This document shows, one piece after another, positions 25,001 to 37,700 of a DNA stretch of 64,000 nt. How positions within the stretch are numbered: the stretch's first letter is position 1; each line of letters opens with the position of its first letter. Origin of the DNA: Nymphaea colorata (lineage: Eukaryota; Streptophyta; Magnoliopsida; Nymphaeales; Nymphaeaceae). Location of the stretch: NCBI RefSeq assembly GCF_008831285.2, contig NC_045141.1:18224848-18288847 (forward strand), read 5' to 3'. The notes under the pieces are model-generated. The model was not told the origin of the DNA, searched no databases, and worked only from the letters and a program-made list of their open reading frames with translations. Position numbers and translations under genes: made by a program.

Positions 25001-28000
25001 TTTATATAGAACTACTTTTAGCTCCTAGACTGTTTATCCTAGACAGATCCAGATCCTAAAAGATTATTACTATGTACCTATCTTATAAATCTCTTTGAAC
25101 ATCTTGTATTCTAGATACATCCAGACACCATAAAAAAGGCATGCTTGATCATTTTTTTGATGTAATGCAAAAGTTAATAGATGTGGTCATTATGAATTGC
25201 TTGTTATGAACCATTCTTTGGTTCAGATAATCGTATAATGAAACATGGGTTTCGAACATGAACTTTTTTGGTGTTAAATGAACTGTTGATTCTAGTTTGC
25301 TCATTAAGGGCCCTATGCTTGTAAATTTACATATATGTCATATTTTCTCTGCTAAATCAATTACTAGATCATATCTACAAGGTCATTTAAGTAAAAGAAA
25401 GGCATCCAGAACAATATTCAGAAGTTATATTTGGATGTATCTTGGATATGTAGTTTCTCTATCACATTCTCTCCCTCCCTCTCTCTCTCTCTCTCTTTAT
25501 ATAAATACATATGCATGTGTGCATAGTGTCATAAGGACAGTTATTTAAATCTGGGGTCCATAGTTGTCATGATGAGGGACACGAGCAGATATGGTGTACA
25601 AGAGAGTAAGGAGACATTTTACTGATACAGGTGTTGACCAATCAGGATGCAGTTAACCTTGGCCTTGTATTATGGTTTAAAAGCCAACTTTTTTACATTG
25701 AAAAATAAAGAACAAATTGATAAAAAAGGCACATGCTCTTAACATTTTTATCTTTTCCCCTAACTTGGAGAGACTGTGCACAGCATCCTCTCTGTCTTCA
25801 TCAATCTCATCACTCTCTCTCTGTCATATGCCCCCTCCCCCCAACGCGCACAGAGGAACTTACAGTTTATCTCTTTTAACTGAACATCCACTCCCTTTCT
25901 CCTCTTTCAAGTTTCAACCTACGCTTAGTTTGAGTTCATTGAGAACATGAACTTTTGAAAATATGCTTTATAATAAAATAATAGAGTATGTATATACACA
26001 CAAAAAAGCCATATATGATATATGTTGAAGAGACATTCATATTGATTTTAAATCTCTTCTGAAAGTCATAGTGCTCTCTATGGTCACACTCTTGTACTTT
26101 ATGACAAATAATGACAAATAATTATTATTATCTGTATATTTATATGTACTATATACATGCAGACACAACAATGCAAACATATCTTGAATGATCAAGTATT
26201 TTCTTTTCAAATTTGTAGTGTTCCCTATGTGCACACTCTTGTTTATTTGTGACACATACATGCATGTTTGTAAAAGTATGTATGGACACATGTTTGCTAC
26301 GCATGCGTCTCTAGCATTTGCATTTGTTTCCAACAATTTTCTGCAAGTCTTCATTTTCTAAGTACTTAATGTCTAAGCTTTGTACCTTTGAGCAGTGGAA
26401 AAGTGTATTTTTTGCAAGTGCACCAGATCAAACTTGGCTTGCATGGCTTGGGTTTGTTTTATGTGTTTGGACTTTGGGTTGGCTTCACTTGCCACAAGAA
26501 CGGCTGCATGTTGATCATCCTTTGTTCATTTCATTCGACCTTCTTAATATCCCTGCTTTTAACTAATTGCTCGGCTCGACGGCTCCTAAGTTCTGTACTT
26601 ATGTTTACATCAATCTAATTATATGTTTGTGTGCATCTTGTGGATTTTGTTTATTTTAAGTTAAAGTGCATCTATTTTTTCCTTTTCAGGGTCCAGACTT
26701 GATAATCCACCAGTCAAAGGAATGCCTTGATAACATGGGAGAGTGGTGTCAGAACCATCATTCTGCAAGTGGTATGCCTTGGCTTGATCTCAGCTAATAT
26801 ATATGGACTCTGTTTGGGGCTGCACACAATAGTCCAGCTGAGCTATGTTCGAGCTTGGCTTCAGTCCTAAATGCCTTGGGCCTTGGCAGAAGCTTGGCTT
26901 CACGGAGCTGAACATTTCTCAAGCTCGGGTTGATCTTGGCTTGACTGAGCCTGAGATAAGCTGGTTTTGAGAAAAAATTGAATTTTTTGGCGACAGATGT
27001 ACTAAGACAGCATCGATATAGGATTTTGAAGCCGAAACTCCTTCCATGAAGGGAGAGGGAAGGCACCAAATTTTCACAAGAAATTATCTATTTATAATCT
27101 TAAAGAGACTATTTGAGCTTAGACGAGCTTTTACAGGGAACTTGAGATTGAAACATTAAATATTTGAGCTTATTTTATTGGCACCTGACTCTTTTGTCAT
27201 ATAAATCTTGTTCAAGCCAAGCTTAATCGGCTCAAGCCTGAGTTGAGTTCAAATTCGTTGCCCACCCCTGAGATCTGCTTAATGGTCCTGTTTTCAATAT
27301 TTATGTAACACATGAGATACATGACCTGTTTGTTTACCTGATATATGTTAGTTATGTGTTACTGGGTTTCTAGGGTTGACAGAGAAGGTGCTCGCCAGCA
27401 CTGTTACTGAAGCAGATGCTGAGACACAGGTTAGTTCTTTGATTTCTAACCATGAAGAGATTAATTAAAAAATTTATTTTTGCTACTGATGTGGTACACA
27501 GATATTTGAAGATCTTTAGTTTCTGCTCTTATAGCATTCCTTTTGTCTACTCAGATTGAGAAAAGAATTCTCATGCTATTTGGCATCTGATAATTTGCTA
27601 ATACTGTAAATATGTATTGAGATTTTTTAGTTTAATGATTTCATTGGTTCATAATCTAGTACCATGTACAGTATAGCCGAAGCAAGCAGAGAATGTGCTC
27701 TCTAAGTGAAAGATGAAAAACGAAACATGCTAAAAAATATTGGTTATTTCTTCTTTTGTATTTACTTTGTATGTCTTACCTTCTCAATGACATTCACTTT
27801 GAACTTATAGTAAGTGGATTCTGTAGGTGATAGATTTTCTTAAAAGTCATATTGGAGGCAGTTATCAGCCAATGTTGGCTGGCAATTCCATTTACGTTGA
27901 CTTCGAATTTCTCAAGGTAAAATTATTTCTATGTTTTCATTTTTTCTTTTTGCACCTTATCAAGTTTAGAGATCCGGTATCAAAGTTTGTGTGAGATGGT

Positions 28001-31000
28001 CAACTGATGGTATCAACTTTGTCTATTTTCTGTTAATTATGGGGATGAATCTACAACTAGTGTTAGGTTTTCTTTTAAGATCTATTACGTTGGTCACCTA
28101 GTAACAAGGCACATTCAGTCATACTTAAAATGTAAAAAATTTAGAAACATGAGTAGCAATGTAAATAAAAATTAGACAAGCTTTACAAAACACAGTAAAG
28201 GGAAAATAAGCAACTTTTGGACTTTTTGAGCATATGCACATGCAATTGTAAATCATGCAAGTTGTAATAAACTTACACTGTTCAAGTTATGACTAATTAA
28301 TTGACAAGCAACCGGGCACTAATTAAACACAAGCCTGTGTGCATATTTGTGTTTACTTGTGCATCTAGATCATGACTTCACATCAGATAACATAAAAAAA
28401 ATTGACATGAAGATAAAATGTGAAGACAAAAGTAAAAGCGAAACATAATTTCTGAATATCTAACTCTACACTAGTTGTCAAACTATTACTCTAAATGGTA
28501 AATTGTATAAGCTGGAAACCAAATTGAGGAGATAATTAGCTTATAAATCCTAAGACATTCATTAGCTACTTGTTTTAATTGTTTTGTCACAAACAATAGA
28601 GCTTTCTCTGGCTAGGGGGTGTGAGATGGGTGGTGAAGGTTATGACAATGGTGTTAATGGGCGAGGATTGCTGGCAGTGCTCAATGTCACTACAATCATC
28701 TTCATTTCTATAGATGGATTTGTCTACTGGAAGAAGTATTTTTATACCAAGGGAATTAGGGAATGCTCTCTATATGATATGGAATAACTGGAGTTCAGGT
28801 CTCTTATGTAAACCCATGGCTCTTGTTTTTGTAAGTTCTGAAGCATGTGGCATATCCACCATGATGACGTCTATGATGCATAAATAGAGAGCATGGCATC
28901 TAGAGGCAAAATTGCACTTGAACTTATACATACCTTAGGGAATAAGTTTATGACAAAGATACATCTTACCATATGCTTAATGCTTATTTGAAGATGGTTC
29001 ACACTTTGCACTGTCACAAACGACCATTATTTCTACCTGCCATTGACAAATATAAACAGAAAACATAGAAGAGTTATGTAATTTGGTCTTAGAAATAGTT
29101 ATCAACTTCTACGATTTGGACTTAAGGTTTAGAGGCCAAAAGAAAAGAGCGGAAAAGATACTAAATTGGATCTTTGATAGCTCACTGTTGCAAAAAATCC
29201 TAGCTTTTTTGGGTTGATGTGGTTTCATAAAGAAGAATGTAGAAAGCAAGAGACACAGTTTGAGATAAAAGAAGATAAAGTCGTAAAAAACTCATGAGGA
29301 GTATAACATTGGCCATACCCTAAAATAAAAAAAATACACAAAGTTCTCTTTCGAAGTTAAAAAAAAAAATCTACCTGTAATGTTTTGATAGTATCAGCTT
29401 ATTTGAGTTAACATCTGTTGAACCACATTTGTCCATATTTTTTTCATTCATTTCATCATTGTATGGTAACTAGTAACTATTGTCTGATTTCATATTATTG
29501 ATTGTTGATGGTGTTCCAAGTATGATTTCAACATCTGCATGATCTCATTGTGCATGTTTTTTCAGAAATATATGCTTGATTTGGCTTCTATTTTCTCTCA
29601 TGTGCTTGTCAAGTATGACTTTAACATCTGCATGATCTCATCGTGCATGTTCTTTCAGAAATACATGCCTGATTTGGCTGCTATGTTCTCTCACGTGCTT
29701 GTTGATGTTAGCAGCGTGAATGCATTGTGCTTTCGTTGGTATCCTAAAGGTACAAACCTCCATACTCTCTTTATGACAACGGTTACTCTTTTCTAACATT
29801 GATATTAGCACCTGTTATACATTAAATTTGAAGCTGTCAATCCTTGTTATATGTTAAACGTGGTGGTTGAATAACTTTCTCTTGATAAGCTTCATGTGGG
29901 ACAGTTGCAAATTTTTCGCATCCTTGGGATATGATCATATGAAACAAAACCGTCTAATGCTCTTTACATATTATGCAGTAATTGGTTAAATGACTCTTAA
30001 ACTGCTATAAACAGACAGTGTGAGCCATTTGTCAGCAACTTTTTGGTAGTATTCCTTATCTTTGGGGTTTCCCTCCTACCGCTTTTATTGCCGCTAATCG
30101 TGCCATGCAATTATTTTTCCCTTTTTTTGGAGTAGGAAAACACGATTTTATAACAAACAATACAAACAGCATTATATCCTATCCAACCAAAAAAGGAACT
30201 TATGAAATGACGCATCTATGTTTGAAGATGTTTCATTGAGGGGATTTAATCTGCCAAGAAGTGCTCCATCGACCTGTCTAAGAAGTTGGACTTCAGGCTG
30301 GAATGTTGGTCTCTATGTGGCTGTTTCTGGAGGGAGTATTTTAAAGTACCAAAGACATAATTGAAGAGTTTGAGATGCTTTAACTTTTCTCCATATGCAG
30401 TTCAATATCATCAGCTTAGAGGGACCTGGAGAATTTAACCTTTCCGCAATCACTACAATTTTCTTGTGGTGGAAATCCATAATTTCTCTATAGAGAGCGA
30501 GAGAGAGAGATGATAATCCTCAATCAGTGAGCAGGGCAAATAATTTTTAGTTATTTGTTTTCTTTCTTAAGTTTATTGAGGGATATGTGATTACCTGCTG
30601 GCTGTTCAAAGAATTGCATTGCTGTTGATGTTTTCTTCATCTTATGTATTTAAATCTGTTTTGCCATTGCCTTTATTTCTAGTGATTGGATCTGCTGCGT
30701 TCATACTTTATAACCTTAATTTTTTTATATCAGTTGCCTTTGTCTGTATGATTTATTATTTCGATGTAACTACCATCATTGCTACCTAAAGTAACATGGG
30801 GTTGACGTATATCTATTGATGCGTTCCACCGTTATTATTACTGCCATGAAAGTATTTGCCTATAGTTATAAATCTCTTTCCTTTCTGAATCTATGAATAT
30901 GATTTTGTTCAGAAAGTTGTGTGCAAGACTCCGTCGTTCCTATGGATTGAGTTTTATTTACGTCAATGACCAAGTCTTGCTTCTCATTTTTCTTCAATGT

Positions 31001-31161
31001 TAATTGATTGCATGACAAATTGTTTTTGTTCTGTTTGTTTCTCAGAGTATCGGAAGGCACCTAGAAAGCAAAAGAAGCATAGGGCCATGGACGACATAAA
31101 GGAAAGCATAATGGAACTGAGATACTTTAAACAGAATATTTTTAAAGGATCTAAGAAGTGA
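19088..31161 (+). CDS. ORN: Oligoribonuclease, DEDDh 3'-5' exoribonuclease
   Basis: Degrades 2-5 nt RNA fragments to mononucleotides, completing RNA decay; plant members are reported in organelles and cytoplasm. Eight exons: 19088-19190, 20395-20511, 24213-24289, 26690-26771, 27374-27429, 27827-27916, 29659-29749, 31046-31161. All junctions are GT-AG and the phases join without conflict to give 243 residues. Catalytic residues of the DEDDh family are all present: Asp69 and Glu71 in WIDLEMTG, Asp170 in GNSIYVDFEFL, His217 and Asp222 in HRAMDDIKES. Other family blocks are DRILEIACIITDG, WCQNHH and DVSSVNALCFRW. The N-terminal 60 residues are poorly conserved, as usual. The start MKDLGNIFSVLSLDV matches plant homologues; an in-frame ATG at 18953 would add 45 residues and could encode a targeting extension. 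Intron 6 ends in a 93-bp tandem duplication containing a second copy of the acceptor (see the repeat at 29518-29703). Confidence 0.93.
19191..20394 (+). other. Oligoribonuclease intron 1
   Basis: Donor CAG|GTCTGG, acceptor GGTACAG|GG. AT-rich; short open frames inside show no family resemblance. I see no element. Confidence 0.6.
20512..24212 (+). other. Oligoribonuclease intron 2 (3.7 kb)
   Basis: Donor ACTG|GTAAGA, acceptor TTTTCATAG|GT. At about 20790-21060 an A-rich block (GCGAAAAAATGTTAAAAACA and relatives) is followed by a T-rich block of complementary character, which looks like the two arms of a decayed inverted-repeat element. The rest is AT-rich. The plus-strand open frame at 21818-22084 has no recognisable features. 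Confidence 0.5.
24290..26689 (+). other. Oligoribonuclease intron 3 (2.4 kb)
   Basis: Acceptor CCTTTTCAG|GGT. Contains a TA run at about 24510-24531 and a CT-rich run near 25470-25498. No gene or clear element seen. Confidence 0.55.
26812..27272. mobile_element. Probable non-autonomous DNA element in oligoribonuclease intron 4
   Basis: This segment of the 602-bp intron carries repeated AGCTTGGCTT, GAGCTGAAC, CTCAAGCTCG motifs and ends ...GTTGCCCACCCCTGAG, resembling the common plant element terminus CAGGGGTGGGCAAC read backwards. The left end GGGGCTGCACACAA is only loosely inverted to it. No coding frame. Assignment rests on general resemblance. Confidence 0.35.
27917..29517 (+). other. Oligoribonuclease intron 6, unduplicated part
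   Basis: Donor AAG|GTAAAA. AT-rich intron sequence without a recognisable element; the intron continues into the duplicated acceptor region. Confidence 0.55.
29518..29703 (+). repeat. 93-bp tandem duplication spanning intron end and start of exon 7
   Basis: Two head-to-tail copies (29518-29610 and 29611-29703), about 89 percent identical (10 differences by eye). Each contains the end of intron 6, a polypyrimidine tract, a CAG acceptor (29563-29565 and 29656-29658) and the first 15 codons of exon 7 (KYMLDLASIFSHVLV in the first, KYMPDLAAMFSHVLV in the second). The second copy matches the family better and is used in the model. Because 93 is a multiple of three and neither copy has a stop in this frame, use of the first acceptor would insert 31 residues in frame between catalytic Asp170 and His217. 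Confidence 0.92.
29750..31045 (+). other. Oligoribonuclease intron 7
   Basis: Donor AAAG|GTACAA, acceptor TTTCTCAG|AG. A short GAGA run at about 30495-30512. No gene or element recognised. Confidence 0.55.
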
Positions 31162-33308
31162 CAGTACTTACTACCATACTGTTCCTTTTGTCTTAGTTAT
31201 TCTTACAAATGGCTAATATCGCAACTACTAATGATGCTGTGATTATGTCGACTACTAAATGATGCTATCAGCAATCATTGTCAAAGTTGATGATTAATGC
31301 TCTCTGTTTCAGTTTGGTTGTGTCTAGAGGTTTGGCTTTTATTTACCTCGAATCTACATGTTGGCTTTTATTATCTTTACATGGATAGATATTAAATCTT
31401 TGTAATCCACACAACCGCTGTGCCAGGAGACCTCCGCCGGTTTTTTTTTACATAAAAAATGTCTCTTCCGTGTACACTCAGTACGCTGACTTTCAAGCTA
31501 TATCGTGTAGCTACTCACATTGCATGGTTCAATATGAACAGACTATGATCCTAATGTGCATACACACTTGCGCGTGCACACTCAGTGCCGACAGTTGTTT
31601 AGCTTGCTGAGCTGTCCGGCTTCATACAGGTGGAAAAATATTAGTCGGTGGGCAGCTTATTATTTGTTCAAACTTCATAGTTCATATAGTCATATAGTCA
31701 CTTGGAGGTTTAAGCAGGATTGCAAATACTGGAGAGCATGATACACTAGTTGATGGGCATATTGTTTCTTGTCTAAGCCCCAAAGAGCATGATAATCTAG
31801 TTGATGGGTGTATGGTTTCTTGTCTAAGCCCCAAAGCATCTTTGGGTCTGGGAACCAAGGAGAAGGAGAAGAAGCCTTGGCTTCTTGTGCCAATTGGTTC
31901 TTGGAGGGTTAAACAGGCCATTATCCCAAAGTTGTATGTCATCAGGAAGTGATTGCAGATATGACAGTTTAAACTCAGTTTGCTAGAACCTTAGAAGTCC
32001 ATCTATAAACTTACGAGATTTATCGGCATGCTTGGCACATAGTCAAGCTTAATTCCTTCTCAAAATCACTCTCCAATATTTTAAACACTAATTTCATTTT
32101 ATTGTGAAGAAGAGAATTACTGGACTGCATGACATGGGGAAGAAAATGTGATTCCACAATCTTGAAAGAAATCTAGTCTCTCCCTCCACCAGCTTATTTT
32201 GTAAAAGTTCACCAAGCTCCAAGCCACCCGTATGAATGATTGTTTACATTGGTAAAAAGCAAAACGATGCACTTTCTACTGGAGGGTGGGCGATGGGTCC
32301 GAGCAGCCCAACCTGAGCAGCCGAACTGACCAAAGGTTGGTTCATTTTCAAAGCCTTACAGACCCAGTATATATGGGTTCAGGCTGGTGGGGTTCAACTT
32401 CCTTGGTTTGCAATGTTGGGACAGGGTGCTTTGTTTGCCACTAATGGCCGGGAAACTGAAGACACCTTTGAGACGATCACTTGGGGGGACCATTTCATGA
32501 GACGATCTTATATACACTCTGCCTTTTTCAGCATTCATTTTGAGTTTTTAAATCTAAAGAAAGAATTCCTTTCTTAAAAGAAAAAGAAATGAAAATGAAA
32601 GCCTTCAAGGCGACTCAATGGGTTGCCTCTTTGAAAGGACAAAGCCACAGCCACTCAAATAATTTTGTTAAGATTCTTTTTCTCATTCTCAATGGCCAAT
32701 ATTCTTGAAATTCTTGTCGCAGCAAACTATTGGAGTCTAACCAATGGCTTGGTTTGATTGGCGAAGAAATTTTTCTTGAATCAAGCTAAGCCAAATTGAA
32801 ACAAAGCAAAATTCAGTTTTTTTGTTTTCGAGAACCTGAAGCTTGGCAGATTCAAACTTGGTTATTCGATGTAGGTGTCCAAGTTATATCAATGTAATAT
32901 GATGGTCCCGTGGCAAGCAACTTTGAACTGGTTCTACTTTGCTGCTCAAGAAAGTGCAACTATGCGAGATTGGCCTCAGATGAAATGCATGGTGAAAGAG
33001 AAAGTTGTCTGTGGAGAGTCTGATCACAACTGTGGTTGGTTTAATTTCTCTCTCGCCCAACATCTAGGATTTCGACACTTCACCCCGTTGAGCAGAACCA
33101 AGAGCGAGGAAGTAATATGCCATCGAGTTTTGTTGAATTGCATCAGATTGATAGTTACAGATTACGAGTTGCAGTTAACATCAACGAATTAAAAATAGAA
33201 GTGAACAAGCCAAAGTGCAAGCATGAACATGGAAGACAACAAAGAAAAATGAGACGTTGGGTCAACCCACATTTGAAAGATGGTAGGGTCAAAAAAGACG
33301 TTGGATGA
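31162..33308. other. Intergenic region downstream of oligoribonuclease
   Basis: A 51-bp unit (GAGCATGATA..CTAGTTGATG..TTTCTTGTCTAAGCCCCAAA) is tandemly doubled at 31734-31836. Otherwise AT-rich; the plus-strand open frame at 32875-33192 shows nothing familiar. Confidence 0.5.
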
Positions 33309-33635
33309 TCCTTGCCTCTCAGCACTTTGACCCAAAGAGGAAAGCTGAAGCTAAAAGTAACTGCTTTCAAGAAGAGGATGTAGGTGAACATGAAGAGCAT
33401 CGTGAGGATGAGAGAGAGACAAGGACGATGATGCTAAGTCAGTGAAGACAACAGTTCACGAGAAAAGTAGTTCCCTTGCAGCCTCATATTACTTCATTCA
33501 CGATTCGACCAAGACAAATGCTCTCCAACCCAGAGGGGATCGAGGATGCCGCTATATGCGGAGGAAGCTGCTCCTCAAAGAAACAGAGGAAACACAAGAA
33601 AGCAGGAAGCAACATTGAAGATTTTTTGATCTAAT
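33309..33635 (+). pseudogene. Possible frameshifted protein-coding remnant
   Basis: Two consecutive open frames with coding-like composition. The first (about 33309-33440) is Glu/Lys/Arg-rich with SQHFDPKRKAEAK and a GEHEEHREDE stretch and ends at TGA. The second, in another frame, runs from about 33440 to TAA at 33633-33635 with NPEGIEDAA and KKQRKHKKAGSNIEDFLI at its end. Together they look like one acidic/basic nuclear-type C-terminus broken by a shift, but I recognise no parent gene. Could be chance. Confidence 0.25.
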
Positions 33636-34769
33636 CAGGCTTGATTCATATTTCATGTCCTTCGAATCATTGTTTAGTTTGAAAATTCTATCGTATGCAT
33701 TATATCTCAATGTCATTTTTGGAACAAGAGAAACTTTGTTTCTCCATCATTATCCTTTCAAGTTTCAAGTGGAAGAAATGCTCTCAACGTAATACACCTA
33801 AAAGACAGGAACAGTACCTCGTTTAACACGACTGGCTTCTTAACTAGCGGCACGAAACTGTAGTAGTAAATGGTAGGTTCTTATCTAAAAAAAAATAACG
33901 CCGTATCATAAAAATAAAATAGATAAACTCTTTTAAAATTACGGCCATGGGGTTTTTGGAACGAATACGTCTTTGTAGTGTCCAAGTTTGGTGAACTCTA
34001 ATCAAATAAATCTCACGAAAATAATATTATGCGAAAGCTCAAGCAAAGAAAGACAGGACTGGCACTTAATTCAAGGTTTTCAATATGTGATCCTTTTCTT
34101 ACCACCTAGTCACGAATTGTTTTGTTTCTGTTTTATTTTGTTATCAAAATATTGACGAAAAAAAGAAAGAAATGCAAAACTAAAGATGCCGGCCTGTGTT
34201 CCGTTATGAGGGGAGAATGAGGATCGAGGCCGAGGAAGACCGCCGGCTATTTACCTGCAACAAAGACCATCTTGGTTAACCCATAAAAACGAGAATGTTG
34301 GGCAAATTCCACTTGTCTGAAGCAGGTCGATGAGAGAGAGAGAGGGAGCAAAAATGCCAGTTTTCTCTTGGCTCGGATTCATTCCCGACAAAGCGCAACT
34401 CAACCAACTCACGTCTCCTATGTATATAAATCGGAAGAAAGCATGCCCACCCTCTCTCTCCTCTCTCCCCCTCCCCCCTGTGAGAGATTAGGCAATTGAC
34501 TGCATTTTATTTTTTGGGTCTTTGTCAAGGGAGGGAGGGAGGGAGGGAAAAATTTGGGGAGGTCGTCTGTTTTGTGGGTGCTGTCATGACAAAGATTTAC
34601 CAGTTTCCGAATTAGGCGTGACCAAATGAATACATCGCCACGTCCACCTCCTCTACTTCTCTTCTTCATCCCCTGATAGGTGTATCTGGTCAGATCTGAG
34701 TTCTTTTTCGGGTAATTGGTTGTTTTGTTTCCGTTGCCTCGGCGAGGAGGGGAATCGAGAAGAGGGGAG
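33636..34769 (+). promoter_or_regulatory. Upstream region of the DUF1640 gene
   Basis: A TATA-like GTATATAAAT lies at about 34423-34432 and is followed by a pyrimidine patch (CCCTCTCTCTCCTCTCTCCC, about 34449-34468), a common plant core-promoter arrangement. It would give a leader of about 310 bases, which contains a GGGAGGGAGGGA tract at about 34530-34546. GAGAGA at about 34331-34345. Open frames on the minus strand across this GC-richer part show no family resemblance. Confidence 0.4.
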
Positions 34770-37700
34770 ATGGCCGGCGTCGTTGCCGCTCGAAGAGTGA
34801 TGCAACGGGCTCTGACGGTCACGACCTTGGTGAACTGCAATGTTGGGCGCCCTGGACTCGAAACGAGGGGGATATGGCAGCATGTGAATTCGAAAGGGAA
34901 GCGGGCGTTTCTTGTCGATACCTTGGCTTTGGTAGTTTCTGCTCTTTTTGCTTCGTATCCTAATTGAGGTCTTTTGGCATTTCTTTCGAAAGAGTTGTGC
35001 TTTTTCTGTTGGTTCTCTCTGGAGATGAACTGTGAGAGAATCGGCAGATGGTCGTAGTGATGTATTTTGATCTTCTGTTGATTGGCCAGGTTAGAACGTT
35101 AGAAGAACAAGGAGTTCCATCGAAGCAAGCTGAAGCGATCACTGCAGTGATAACGGAGGTCCTGAATGATAGTTTGGAGAATGTGGCTCAGTCCTGTGTT
35201 TCTGTAGGAGACATGCAGAAGGTTGGTTTTTTATGTTGATAAATGCCCATCACCATTTCTTTTGTTTCCTTTTTTGAACTGGAATATTCTGGTTTTATTA
35301 AATCTATAAAACTTTAAGCACTTTTTTTGTTGAGGACTTTGTTTATAACGAGAGATACCGCTCCCATTTTTCACTAATCAGTCGTAATTTTTTTTTTTAA
35401 CTGCTTCTTTGATATAGAGTGAAATGGTTCAGGAAGCCAGCTTGTCCAAGTTTAAATCTGAAGTTCAGAGATCTCTGGTGCGGTTTGTTTCTCTTTTCTT
35501 TTGAATATATAAAAGACACTTTACTTAGACTGCTTATTTGCGTTGAACCTTTTAGTTCTTTTATGAACAGTTCAATCATCATCATTTTAATTGAAGTTAG
35601 TTCCTTCTGTAGAATTTAAGTATCAATCTTGAATGTGGACTGGCAGTAGGAACAGTTTGGTGGGATCGCTAATTTGTGAGAGAAAGTGCGCAAATTATTC
35701 GGGAGGTAAGAAGGAGGTGGGGGCACTGGGGCGGAGAGGAGGGTCAGGTAAGGTTAGTGTGAGCACGAAGAGACATATCAAGGGTGTAAGAAGCTCTTAC
35801 TGTAGTTACCGCATTGTTCTTGTCTTCCTTCTTTTTCGGTTCCCTCAGTTAGCAGCCTCATAGTGAAGAAAGTCGTTAGATTTTAAGTTAGTCTCGATGG
35901 AGCTTTCAGCAAGGTGACCATTTGACATCGTCTGAGAGACTTGTCATGATCTTGCACAGGTTTTGTGTTTAAGTACACGGAGGCACAGGTTAATGGACAC
36001 AAATGCATGCTTGCTATAATGGTTACCTTAACTTGTTTATATAATTTTCCTAGCGGAAACTATTAAGATCATTACGAGGACTTGTTGCCAATTCAAGAAG
36101 ATGCAAGGGGTGCAAACCGTAGGAAAATATCCCCAGACAATGATGCATAAAGGAAGCTCAGAGTGTAATTGCATGGTAGGCAATGAAGACATTTTTGGTT
36201 TTTTTGCCACGATAGTTGTCATTATTCCCTTACCTTTTGCACAAAGCAATTTTTTTCAAGGCGAAACAGCCTACATTGCTTTCCAGTAGTGACATTAAAT
36301 TTCCTATAACACTAAAGTTTGAAACCAGTGGTGACATTAAATTTCCTATAACACTAAGTTTGAAAAAATTCAACAACTCCTGTGAATGTTAGGATAGTAT
36401 GGCCACAAAATTAACAGCCTTGGAGAAGTACAGGGTAGCAGTATTGTTCTAGTTGCCATGACCTGGGCTGGGGACTCTTATCTCCTCTTGAGTAGCATGT
36501 CTGAAAACAAGAATGGGAGTATAAGTTGCAAATGTATGGCAGGGGCGATGTTGTAAATATCTGTTCAGATATTGTTTCCAAACCATTTTCAGCCATTTTA
36601 AATTTTGTTGTATTAAAAAATTCGAGCAAAATGTGATAAATATTCCATTTGTATATTGGCTGCCACGGATTGCTTTGGTCAATACAAGCCAATTTGGCCA
36701 GTATGGGCTCCATGTTTTAAGGAGTGGCATATTTCAGCGCTCTTAGTGATGCACAACATGTCCTCTGATACAGCCGATACAATTTCTTATGTGTGACAGT
36801 GGGGTGGACTATCAAGAAAATATTACTGGCAACAGTAGTTTTGTATTCGGATATAGATCAACCCTGCAACGCTGAACTTGATATGGAAATCAAAATCTAA
36901 GCAAAAGGTCAAGGAACTGTTTTCTCTGCTTTAGCCATTTGTGTTTCACCAAAATCTTAGGTTGATAAAGTCTAAAAATATTGACTTTTTGGAATCCCAC
37001 GCCATCATGAGTCATCCAATCAACATGTCACAAGACTTACAAGGAAACTGTGCAAATTACCTTTTGGAGGTAACAAACTCCTATTTGTCCATTTAGGTTG
37101 GCAGCCTTCACAATTGTTTAATCATATCAACCTGATTATTATAACAAGTTAACAACCACCAACTGAAAGGAAGTTTCTAACTCAAAAAAGTAACAACAAT
37201 TTAATTTTTGAAAAGTTGACCTACATATATTCATTTGTAAATCATGTGACCATTTTGTTTAGATGGTTGAGATTTGTTCACATGGTATTCATATAACACA
37301 CACACACACACCTAAAGAGAGAAGCAGGAAAAAATAGGGAAAAAAACGCAAACATGAAAATGAGAGGCTTAAAAAACAAGGAGCCGTTAGGATGAGAAAT
37401 GAAAAAGAAAGGAGGCAATTCATCCATTGCAAGATGAATGATTTAGATTTTTCCTGTTGATTAAGGCCGTCCTAGTGCTGGACAGTTCTCCTCTTCTCTC
37501 CACACACACATAGAGAGGGAGAATGAGAGAGGCATGTACCAAGAATGTATAGCTACATACATTTTATGCACATGTTCAATCTTCTTCATAAGAATGCTTC
37601 CAAGTTCCACCAATATGGGACAGTTTGAAAATTGTAGAGCAGAAAGCTCTTCAGTTCCTGCTTAGCACTGATCTTGATGCTGATGAAACTTCACTGCTAA

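Noticed and set aside
34418-34840. 140-codon minus-strand frame over the DUF1640 promoter
   Set aside because: It overlaps the TATA/Y-patch and exon 1 of the real gene and is low-complexity.
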